A stretch of 64,000 nucleotides of DNA from contig OZ251234.1 of the NCBI GenBank assembly GCA_965240325.2, positions 310,001 to 374,000 of the forward strand. Direction: 5' to 3'. Shown one piece after another: positions 1 through 10,300 of the stretch (within the stretch, counting starts at the first letter, position 1; every line of letters starts with the position of its first letter). The translations under genes and the position numbers were made by a program. The notes beneath the pieces were generated by a model that saw only the letters and a program-made list of their open reading frames with translations, searched no databases and was not told the origin of the DNA. Source of the DNA: Rebecca billardiae RCC1528. Its lineage: Eukaryota > Haptophyta.

Positions 1-3000
1 GGCGGTGGTGGGCTCGGCGGCGGTGATGGAGGTGGGCTCGGTGGCGGGCTCGGTGGTGGGCTCGGCGGCGGAGGGCTCGGCGGTGGGCTCGGCGGCACGC
101 TCGGTGGCGGCGACGGCGGTGGGCTCGGCGGCGGGCTCGGTATAGGTGACGGCGGCGGCGATGGTGGTGGGCTCGGCGGTGGTGGGCTCGGCGGCGGCGA
201 TGGCGGCGGCGATGGTGGCGGCTTCGGCGGTGGTGATGGCGGTGGTGGGCTCGGCGGCGGTGGTGGAGGTGGGCTCGGTGGAGGGCTCGGCGGTGGGCTC
301 GGTGGCGGAGGGCTCGGCGGTGGGCTCGGTGGCACGCTCGGTGGAGGCGACGGCGGTGGGCTCGGCGGCGGGCTCGGTATAGGTGACGGCGGTGGCGATG
401 GTGGTGGGCTCGGCGGTGGTGGGCTCGGCGGCGGCGATGGCGGCGGCGATGGTGGCGGCTTCGGCGGTGGTGATGGCGGTGGTGGGCTCGGCGGCGGTGA
501 TGGAGGTGGGCTCGGTGGCGGGCTCGGTGGTGGGCTCGGCGGCGGAGGGCTCGGCGGTGGGCTCGGCGGCACGCTCGGTGGCGGCGACGGCGGTGGGCTC
601 GGCGGCGGGCTCGGTATAGGTGACGGCGGCGGCGACGGTGGTGGGCTCGGCGGCGGGCTCGGAACAGGTGACGGCGGCGGCGATGGTGGTGGGCTCGGCG
701 GTGGTGAGCTCGGCGGCGACGATGGCGGCGGCGATGGTGGCGGCTTCGGCGGCGGTGACGGCGGCGGCGGGCTCGGCGGCGGTGGTGGAGGTGGGCTCGG
801 TGGAGGGCTCGGCGGTGGGCTCGGTGGCGGAGGGCTCGGCGGTGGGCTCGGTGGCACGCTCGGTGGAGGCGACGGCGGTGGGCTCGGCGGCGAGCTCGGT
901 ATAGGTGACGGCGGTGGCGATGGTGGTGGGCTCGGCGGTGGTGGGCTCGGCGGCGGCGATGGCGGCGGCTTCGGCGGCGGTGACGGCGGCGGCGGGCTCG
1001 GCGGCGGTGGTGGAGGTGGGCTCGGTGGAGGGCTCTGCGGTGGGCTCGGTGGCGGAGGGCTCGGCGGTGGGCTCGGTGGCACGCTCGGTGGAGGCGACGG
1101 CGGTGGGCTCGGCGGCGAGCTCGGTATAGGTGACGGCGGTGGCGATGGTGGTGGGCTCGGCGGTGGTGGGCTCGGCGGCGGCGATGGCGGCGGCTTCGGC
1201 GGCGGTGACGGCGGCGGCGGGCTCGGCGGCGGTGGTGGAGGTGGGCTCGGTGGAGGGCTCGGCGGTGGGCTCGGTGGCGGAGGGCTCGGCGGTGGGCTCG
1301 GTGGCACGCTCGGTGGAGGCGACGGCGGTGGGCTCGGCGGCGGGCTCGGTATAGGTGACGGCGGTGGCGATGGTGGTGGGCTCGGCGGTGGTGGGCTCGG
1401 CGGCGGCGATGGCGGCGGCGATGGTGGCGGCTTCGGCGGTGGTGATGGCGGTGGTGGGCTCGGCGGCGGTGATGGAGGTGGGCTCGGTGGCGGGCTCGGT
1501 GGAGGGCTCGGCGGCGGAGGGCTCGGCGGTGGGCTCGGCGGCACGCTCGGTGGCGGCGACGGCGGTGGGCTCGGCGGCGGGCTCGGTATAGGTGACGGCG
1601 GCGGCGATGGTGGTGGGCTCGGCGGTGGTGGGCTCGGCGGCGGCGATGGCGGCGGCGATGGCGGCGGCTTCGGCGGCGGTGACGGCGGCGGCGGGCTCGG
1701 CGGCGGTGATGGAGGTGGGCTCGGTGGCGGGCTCGGTGGTGGGCTTGGCGGCGGAGGGCTCGGCGGTGGGCTCGGCGGCACGCTCGGTGGCGGCGACGGC
1801 GGTGGGCTCGGCGGCGGGCTCGGTATAGGTGACGGCGGCGGCGACGGTGGTGGGCTCGGCGGCGGGCTCGGAACAGGTGACGGCGGCGGCGATGGTGGTG
1901 GGCTCGGCGGTGGTGAGCTCGGCGGCGACGATGGCGGCGGCGATGGTGGCGGCTTCGGCGGCGGTGACGGCGGCGGCGGGCTCGGCGGCGGTGGTGGAGG
2001 TGGGCTCGGTGGAGGGCTCGGCGGTGGGCTCGGTGGCGGAGGGCTCGGCGGTGGGCTCGGTGGCACGCTCGGTGGAGGCGACGGCGGTGGGCTCGGCGGC
2101 GGGCTCGGTATAGGTGACGGCGGTGGCGATGGTGGTGGGCTCGGCGGTGGTGGGCTCGGCGGCGGCGATGGCGGCGGCGATGGTGGCGGCTTCGGCGGTG
2201 GTGATGGCGGTGGTGGGCTCGGCGGCGGTGATGGAGGTGGGCTCGGTGGCGGGCTCGGTGGTGGGCTCGGCGGCGGAGGGCTCGGCGGTGGGCTCGGCGG
2301 CACGCTCGGTGGCGGCGACGGCGGTGGGCTCGGCGGCGGGCTCGGTATAGGTGACGGCGGCGGCGATGGTGGTGGGCTCGGCGGTGGTGGGCTCGGCGGC
2401 GGCGATGGCGGCGGCGATGGTGGCGGCTTCGGCGGTGGTGATGGCGGTGGTGGGCTCGGCGGCGGTGATGGAGGTGGGCTCGGTGGCGGGCTCGGTGGTG
2501 GGCTTGGCGGCGGAGGGCTCGGCGGTGGGCTCGGCGGCACGCTCGGTGGCGGCGACGGCGGTGGGCTCGGCGGCGGGCTCGGTATAGGTGACGGCGGCGG
2601 CGATGGTGGTGGGCTCGGCGGCGGGCGCGGCCTGGGTGACGGCGGCGGCGATGGTGGTGGGCTCGGCGGTGGTGGGCTCGGCGGTGGCGACGGTGGCGGC
2701 GATGGTGGCGGGCGGGGCGGTGCTGACGGCGGAGGTGGGCTCGGCGTCGGTGATGGAGGCGGGCTCGGTGGCGGGCTCGGCGGTGGGCTTGGCGGCGGAG
2801 GGCTCGGCGGTGGGCTCGGCGGCACGCTCGGTGGCGGCGACGGCGGTGGGTTCGGCGGCGGGCTCGGACTGGGTGACGGCGGCGGCGATGGTGGTGGGCT
2901 CGGCGGCGGTGGGCTCGGCGGCGGCGATGGCGGCGGCGATGGTGGCGGCTTCGGCGGTGGTGACGGCGGTGGTGGGCTCGGCGGCGGTGATGGAGGCCGG

Positions 3001-3240
3001 CTCGGTGGCGGGCTCGGTGGTGGGCTCGGCGGCGGAGGGATCGGCGGTGGAAGCGGTGGCACGCTCGGTGGCGGCGACGGCGGTGGGTTTGGCGGCTGGC
3101 CCGGAAGGGGCGACGGCGGCGGCGACGGTGGTGGGCTCGGCGGCGGCGGGCTCGGAGGTGGGCTCGGTGGCACGCTCGGTGGTGGCGATGGCGGAGGGCT
3201 CGGCGGCGGGCTCGGAAGGGGCGACGGCGGCGGCGATGGT
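1..3240 (-). repeat. ~237-bp tandem array encoding SPPP repeats
   Basis: A tandem array whose unit boundaries, marked by the GGTATAGGTGACGG motif, fall near 146, 383, 620, 905, 1130, 1355, 1592, 1829, 2114, 2351 and 2588. Spacings are 237, 237, 285, 225, 225, 237, 237, 285, 237 and 237 bp, all multiples of three. On the minus strand the units read in frame as about 79-residue blocks of S-P-P-P with an S-P-I-P marker. The 285-bp units carry an extra 48 bp, and two of them (620 and 1829) are nearly identical. The array keeps the coding frame open throughout. Confidence 0.9.
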
Positions 3241-6200
3241 GGCGGGAAGGGTGGAGCGCTCGGCGGCAGGCTGGGTGGGGGCTTCGGCGCGGTCTCGCGG
3301 ATCCACACGTCCGCGCCATCGTGCAGCTGGAACGATTCCACGAAGAGGGCGCCGTTGAAGCCCCACTCGCCGTACACGAGCTGCCGCGCACTCACCGCGA
3401 TGCTGTGGTCGGTCGTGGACACCCACGGGTCCTCCAGCGAGGCGGGTCGATAGTAGGAGCGCACGTACGACACGTTGTCCGGCGACTCGGAGGAGGCGAC
3501 CACCTCCGAGAGCTCGTTCACCCGCGGCACGAGCAGCACGTCCTTCGAGATGATCGCCCAGTTCGCGTGGTCGCCAGAGGCGAAGAGATACATGTCCCAC
3601 GAGAGGTGGTCGAAGCGCACGCTGAACGCGCCGTCGTCCGTGAACATCGTGTCGACGCTCGGGTTCTTGGCTGTCTCGTTGTACTCGGCGGTGCCCAGCA
3701 CGTTGTCCGTCGCCTGGTGCCAGCCGACGGACGTGGCAGGGATGTGCCGGACGAGCGTCCATGGGCCGTACGCTGCGGCGCCCGCGGGCACCGTGATCTG
3801 CGGTGGCGGCGGGGGCGGCGGCGCGGGTGCCTCGCGGATCCACACGTCCGCGCCGTCGTGCAGCTGGAACGATTCCACGAAGAGGGCGCCGTTGAAGCCC
3901 CACTCGCCGTACACGAGCTGCCGCGCACTCACCGCGATGCTGTGGTCGGTCGTGGACACCCACGGGTCCTCCAGCGTGCCGGGTCGATAGTAGGAGCGCA
4001 CGTACGACACGTTGTCCGGCGACTCGGAGGAGGCGACCACCTCCGAGAGCTCGTTCACCCGCGGCACGAGCAGCACGTCCTTCGAGATGATCGCCCAGTT
4101 CGCGTGGTCGCCAGAGGCGAAGAGATACATGTCCCACGAGAGGTGGTCGAAGCGCACGCTGAACGCGCCGTCGTCCGTGAACATCGTGTCGACGCTCGGG
4201 TTCTTGGCCGTCTCGTTGTACTCGGCGGTGCCCAGCACGTTGTCAGTCGCCTGGTGCCAGCCGACGGACGTGGCAGGGATGTGCCGGACGAGCGTCCACG
4301 GGCCGTACGCTGCCGCGCCGGCGGGCACCGTGATCTGCGTCGGTGGTGGCGGTGGGCTGGGCGGCGGGCTGGGCGGCGGGCTGGGCGGCGGCCTGGGCGG
4401 GCTCGGCGGCGGCGTGAGCTCGATCGGAGGCAGCGCATCGCCCATCGAGCCTGGCAGCCCTCCAATGTCTGCCGTGCTGCCCTGCCCAAGGACGCCGTGC
4501 GTGCCGTTCCCCCAGCTGCGCGCGGCGTGGCAGGCAGGCAGGCAGGGATGGGGCGGTGGCGCAGGGAGGCGCGGCCGAGGCATTCAGCGGCGCGCCTCGC
4601 GCGGCAGTGAGCCGCCCGCCACCACGGGCGCGGTGCGGCGCCGGCGCGTGGCGCGCACCATTTCACATCGCCGTTGTCGAGTGCCGCGCACGAAAACAGG
4701 TCCGTGGCACTCACGCTGCTCGCGGTGCGGCTCGCGCCGAGAGCGATGGGCGGGAGCGAGTTGCCCATCTCGCCGGGGCTGGCGCCGCGCCCGCTCGTGT
4801 CCTCCTGACCAAGCTGCCCGTGAGAGTCGCCACCCCAGCTGCCGGCGGCCCGGGCACGCAGCGGGCCGGGGCGCGCGCGCAGCGCGGGTTCAGCGCCGCG
4901 CCGCGCGCGCGCGTGCACGCGCCGAGAATGCCACGCGCGTGCGAGCCGCGCTTGCGCGCGCGCGCGCGCGCGCGTACCATTTGATCACGCCGCTGTTGAG
5001 CCGCGCGCATGTGCTGCGGCTGGCGGCGACAAGCTCGAGGGTGGCCACACCCGTACCGAGCGCGATCAGCGGCAGGGAGTCCCCCAGAGGCGCACTCGCG
5101 CCGCGGGCGACGGTGTCGCCGTAGCCCAACTGGCCGTTGTCGTTTCGCCCCCTGCGCGCGCGATGGGATGCGGGCCGCGTGGTGGCGCGCTCCTGGGCGG
5201 GCGCAGACGCGAGACGCCCAGCCCAGGGCCAGCCGCGCAGGCTGGCCGCAGGCGCGAAGCGACGCGCGTGCGCGCGTCGGCGTCAGCGTGCGCACACACC
5301 AGCACTTGAGCCTGCCGCCGACCACGAGGGCGCACGAGTGCTCCTCCGACACGCTCACGTCGATAATCTGCGTCGCGAGCACCGCCAGGTCGACCCAGGG
5401 CAGGCTGTCGCCCATCTCCGCAGATGAGGCGCCGCGCGTGGCCGTGTCGGCATATCCGAGCTGCCCGTTTGCGTTGGCGCCAAAGCTGCGCATGGCGCGT
5501 GACGGCGGCGGCGAGAGCGCGGCGCAGGCGCGCGTGAGCACCCCGTGCGAGTGTCTCGCGCTCCCTCCGCGCGCTAGCGCATCCACGCGCACGCCCGCCA
5601 CGTACCACTTGAGGCCCTCCAGGAGCACGACACACACGTGCTGCGAGCGCGACGACAGCTTGAGCACCGGCTGCGGTTCGACGGTGGGGTTGGGCTGCGT
5701 CAGGCCGAGGTCGACGTACGGGAGCGCGTCGCCCAGCTGCGACGGCTGCGCCCGCGCGATCGTATCACCCAGCCCGAGGCTCGCCTGCTCGTTGCCCCCG
5801 AAGCACTTGAGCCGGTTCGATTGCAGGACGATCACACAGGTGGAGACGAGACCGCAGCTCACCGTCTTGGCTGTGAGGCCCGTGCCGAGGCTGACGGCCA
5901 CCAGCGCGTCGCCCATCTCGGCGGCGTCGTCGCCCACGTGCTCTTCCGAGCCGGTGCCGATGCGTCCATCGGAGCCCTGGCCCCAGCTGCACGAACAGGC
6001 GCGCGCGCGCAAGCACGCATTTGGTCCACCGCGCAGCAGGCGGCGAGAGCGACGGCAGCAGACGGGGGCGCACGCGACGCGGGAGGCGTGTCGGGGGCGA
6101 GGCGCGAGGTCAGAGGCGATGCGAGATGGCAGACATCCTCCCATCCACCCAGCCCCTCGGTGTGCGCGAGCCTCGCACCAGACGAGCGAGTTGTCCGACA

Positions 6201-6612
6201 GGATGGCACACGAATGATAGCCCCCAACAGAGATCTCTGTGGCCGTGCGCGAGCTCCCAAAGTCGAGGTACGGCAGCGCCGAGCCGAGCTCATCGGGACT
6301 GTCGCCACGCGCGGACGTATCTCCCGTGCCAAGCTGCCCCCATGCCGCGTCACCCCAGCACTTCACGCGCCCCAGGTCTGTGCGCGCGCACACAAAGCGG
6401 ATGCCGGTGTGCACCGCCGACCAGGACGCGGCGCTTGCACCCACCGGGCCGATCGGGGAAGAGCTGACCGGTGCGCGCCGGATGAGGCCGAACCGAGCGA
6501 GCAGAGACCAGGGCGAGTGCTCTGTGCGCATCGCCGCCAGCACGACGATCGTCGTGAGGACTCGCCGTGCCGGCGAGCGCGGGTAGGAGGCTGTCCTGCT
6601 TGCTCTCGCCAT
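1..6612 (-). CDS. RCC1-repeat / SPPP-rich extracellular protein, 3' end off window
   Basis: Inferred exons, 5' to 3': 6612-6179, 5986-5606, 5485-5300, 5151-4978, 4838-4659, 4515 to beyond position 1. Introns are 192, 120, 148, 139 and 143 bp, all GT-AG and all phase 2. The ATG at 6612 is followed by a basic stretch and a hydrophobic segment (VLTTIVVLAA), a plausible signal or anchor. About seven RCC1-like repeats follow (pattern GQLGxGDT...LGDSLPxVDLG...SCA...LKCW) over roughly 450 residues. Then comes a short SPPP linker, two near-identical 179-residue modules (4330-3838 and 3797-3300; landmarks WTLVRHIP, WHQATDN, GTAEYNETAKN, FDHLSWDMYLFASGDHANW), and an SPPP-repeat region open to the window edge. 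RCC1 repeats form beta-propellers; here they appear secreted rather than nuclear. I do not recognise the 179-residue module. The C-terminus is missing, so no membrane anchor can be judged. Confidence 0.8.
3300..4330 (-). repeat. Tandem duplication of a 179-residue coding module
   Basis: The segment starting at 3301 recurs 537 bp later, at 3838, with only scattered substitutions. Both copies read in the same minus-strand frame inside the RCC1/SPPP gene and are separated by a proline-rich linker. The high nucleotide identity, including at third positions, points to a recent duplication or to gene conversion. Confidence 0.9.
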
Positions 6613-7381
6613 GGCGCCCTCGTGATCTACGGCTGTCCAAGGTGGAGCACCTACCCGGCTCACCCCGGCCCACACCCGCGCGACAAGCTCATCACGCACC
6701 CTTCATTATTCAACCTCCGTAGCAATCAAGCGTCAATCATTCGGCTCGATCTTAAAGCATCAGCCAATTTAATAATGAGTCGACAGCGGCCGGCGCTATC
6801 GCTCGAGCTGGAGTTCTGACTTCCCGAAGATTCCTCTCGTTGATGACACCAAAATATGAACGACGGCGACGAAACTGACCATCTGACTTACGACGGCGGT
6901 ATACGACAGCAGTAGATAATGTCGGTTGCAGGGGCGGTACGGTAAGTAATGTGGTTCCTTCACCGCACGGCGCCACTCCGCACTCGGCTCAACACCTAAA
7001 GACGCTCAATCCAATGCAGTCACTCAACATGGACGCGGTCGCCGGCCGACTGGGCTGGTCGGTCAGAAGCTGCTGCCAGACTAAGCAGCAGGTGAGTAGT
7101 GATTACATGCTACATGCTAAGACTGTGACTGTGTCCTCGCTGCTGGAATTGTCAATCGGGTGAGAGGCCCGAGCCCGCGAGGGCGCCCGGCCGGCTGCAC
7201 TTCCTGTCTTCGCGGATTGCGCGCCGCCCGGTCGGCCAGCGGTCAGCGGACGACTCAAGACAGCGCTTGATCGGCCCGTGGCGGTGTGAGTGTGCTGGTC
7301 ATACTGTGTGCGAGTGCTGCAGCAACCTTGTTGACTGCTGTGGTGTGAACCGGAACCGCCGGGTCGCGGGGACAACGCGCA
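6613..7381. other. Intergenic spacer between the two giant genes
   Basis: About 770 bp with clearly lower GC than the flanks around 6700-7150. It must hold the promoter of the RCC1/SPPP gene (start 6612) and the 3' end of the 5311-codon gene (stop 7382), since both are on the minus strand. No open frame, RNA gene or strong repeat was seen. Confidence 0.5.
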
Positions 7382-10300
7382 TCAGCGCGCGGAGTCGAAG
7401 ATGCGCTCCGCGTCCTCCGCGAACGCTCCGCCGTCGGTCGCATCGGATCGCCCCGTCATGGCGCGCGAGCCGCGGCGCGGGTTGCGCGTGCTCTCCGGCC
7501 GCGAGTCCTGGAAGATGTCCTCGTCCCCAGGGAAGGCGACGCTCTCGGCCTCGGAGCGCGCCGTGTTGGGCGCGCGGCCGCCGCGCGCCGAGTTGCGGTT
7601 GCTCTCCGGCCGCGAGTTCATGGGCGTGTCCTCGAAGATGTACTCGTCCCCAGGGAAGGCGACGCTCTCGGCCTCGGAGCGCGCCGTGTTGGGCGCACGC
7701 CCGCCGCGCGCCGAGTTGCGGTTGCTCTCCGGCCGCGAGTTCATGGGCGTGTCCTCGAAGATGTCCTCGTCCCCAGGGAAGGCGACGCTCTCGGCCTCGG
7801 AGCGCGCCGTGTTGGGCGCGCGCCCGCCGCGCGCGCTGGCGATGTGGCTCTCGGGGCGCGAGTTGAACGCGCTCGAGTCGCCGAACGCGTCGCCGATGCT
7901 GCTCTCGCCTATCGAGCGCGTCGTGCCCGGCGACCGCCGACTGCGGCCGTCGGCGCGGTGGCTCTCCGGGCGCGAATCTCGGAAGATGTCCTCGTCGCCA
8001 GGGAAGACGCTCTCCGCCTCCGAGCGCGCCGTGTTGGGCTGCCGGCGCGACGGCGCGGCGCGGCTCGAGTCGGGGGCGCCAAAGTCCTCCGGCGGGAAGC
8101 CGTAGTCCGAGCGGTCGGTCGTCTGGCCGCGGCGAGACCCGCCACGGCCGATGCCAGGGCGGGCGGAGGACGCCGGCCCAAAGTCCTCGGGCGGGAACTC
8201 GGGGTCGGCTCCGCCGGCGCCACGGCGGCGCGGCGCGGCGCGGCTCGAGTCGGCGGCGCCAAAGTCTTCTAGTGGGAAGCCGTAGTCCGAGCGGTCGGTC
8301 GACTGGCCGCGGCGCGCCCCGCCGCGGCCGACGCCAGGCCGGGCGGAGGACGCCGGCCCAAGGTCCTCGGGCGGGAACTCCGGGTCGGCACCACCGGCGC
8401 CACGTCGGCGCGGCGCAGCACGGCTCGAGTCGGCGGCGCCAAAGTCTTCTGGTGGGAAGCCGTAGTCCGAGCGGTCGGTCGACTGGCCGCGGCGGACGCC
8501 GGATGGGCCGCGGCGGGAAGCTGGGCCAAAGTCCTCTCCGGGGAACTCGGCGTCGCCACCGGCACCGCGGCGGCGCTGTTGCGCGCGAGCCGAGTCGGCA
8601 CCGCCGAAGTCCTCGGGCGGGAAGTCGTAGTCCGAGCGGTCGGTGGCCGGGCCGCGGCGCCCGGCGCCGCCGCCCTGCCGGCCCGACGCCGGGCCAAAGT
8701 CCTCTCCGGGGAACTCGGCGTCGCCGCCGCCACCGCGGCGGCGCTGCTGCGCGCGCGGAGAGTCGCCGTCGCCAAAGTCGTCGAGCGGGAAGCTGTAGTC
8801 CGAGCGGTCGGTCCCCGGGCCGCGGCGCGAGCCGCCCTGCCGGCCAGAGGCCGGGCCGAAATCTGCGCCGGGGAACTCGGCGTCGCCACCGCCACCGCGG
8901 CGGCGCTGCTGCGCACGAGCCGAGTCGGCACTGCCAAAGTCCTCCGGCGGGAAGTCGTAGTCCGAGCGGTCGGTGGCCTGGCCGCGGCGGCCTGCGGACG
9001 GGCCGCGGCCCGACGCAGGGCCAAAGTCCTCTCCGGGGAACTCGGCGTCGCCACCGGCACCGCGGCGGCGCTGCTGCGCGCGCGGAGAGTCGCCGTCGCC
9101 AAAGTCGTCGAGCGGGAAGCTGTAGTCCGAGCGGTCGGTCCCCGGGCCGCGGCGCGCGCCGCCCTGCCGGCCAGAGGCCGGGCCGAAATCTGCGCCGGGG
9201 AACTCGGCGTCGCCACCGCCACCGCGGCGGCGCTGCTGCGCACGAGCCGAGTCGGCACCGCCAAAGTCCTCCGGCGGGAAGTCGTAGTCCGAGCGGTCGG
9301 TGGCCTGGCCGCGGCGGCCTGCGGACGGGCCGCGGCCCGACGCAGGGCCAAAGTCCTCTCCGGGGAACTCGGCGTCGCCGCCGCCACCGCGGCGGCGCTG
9401 CTGCGCGCGCGGAGAGTCGCCGTCGCCAAAGTCGTCGAGCGGGAAGCTGTAGTCCGAGCGGTCGGTCCCCGGGCCGCGGCGCGCGCCGCCCTGCCGGCCA
9501 GAGGCCGGGCCGAAATCTGCGCCGGGGAACTCGGCGTCGCCACCGCCACCGCGACGGCGCTGCTGCGCACGAGCCGAGTCGGCACCGCCAAAGTCCTCGG
9601 GCGGGAAGTCGTAGTCCGAGCGGTCGGTGGCCTGGCCGCGGCGCCCGGCGCCGCCGCCCTGCCGGCCCGACGCAGGCCCGAAATCTTGTCCCGGGAACTC
9701 CGGGTCGGCGCCGCTGCCGCGCTTGGCGGCGATGCGCGCCGAGCTGGGCGCGCCAAAGTCCTCCGGCGGGAACTCGCCGTCGGTCGAGCTGCGGCGCGAG
9801 CCGGCGCTCGCGCGCTGCTTCCCCTTGCCCCCCTTCGCGCCGCTCTTCTCCGGCAGCTTGAGCGTGCCCAGCGCGCCCAGCTGGATGGGCGGCATCGGCG
9901 GCGCGGGCGAGCGGCTCTGCTCGGCGCGCCGGCGGTACGTGTCGGCGAAGACCTGCTCGAGCTCGGACGCGGACGCGCGCGAGGTGACCGGCCGCGTGGC
10001 GGAGAGGCGGCGCTGCGGCCGGTTCGCGCGGCTCGCGCGGTTCGAGCGCGAGGTGCGCTTGCTCTCGCGCCGCGGCGTCGGGTTGGGCTGCTCGTCCTCC
10101 ATCGTGCGCGGCGTGAAGCGCTCGCCCGGCTGGATCACGTCGCGCACCCACTGCCGGTCGCCCGCGACGGGCTTGGCGCCGGTGGCCGTGCGCTGCCGCT
10201 CGAGCAGGTACGTCACGATCGCCGAGTGCGCCGCGCGCTTCTGCTTGCGGCTGCCCTTGGCGGGGATGAGCGCCCAGAGCAGCGGCACGAGGGCGATCAG

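Noticed and set aside
146-3358. Series of ~78-codon plus-strand frames (Met-Thr-Ala-rich)
   Set aside because: They repeat with the 237-bp array and are antisense to the in-frame SPPP coding. Each ends at the same TAG/TGA-containing marker.
3321-5124. Plus-strand frames across the duplicated module and RCC1 exons
   Set aside because: Antisense shadows. The minus-strand exons splice in frame and give recognisable RCC1 repeats.
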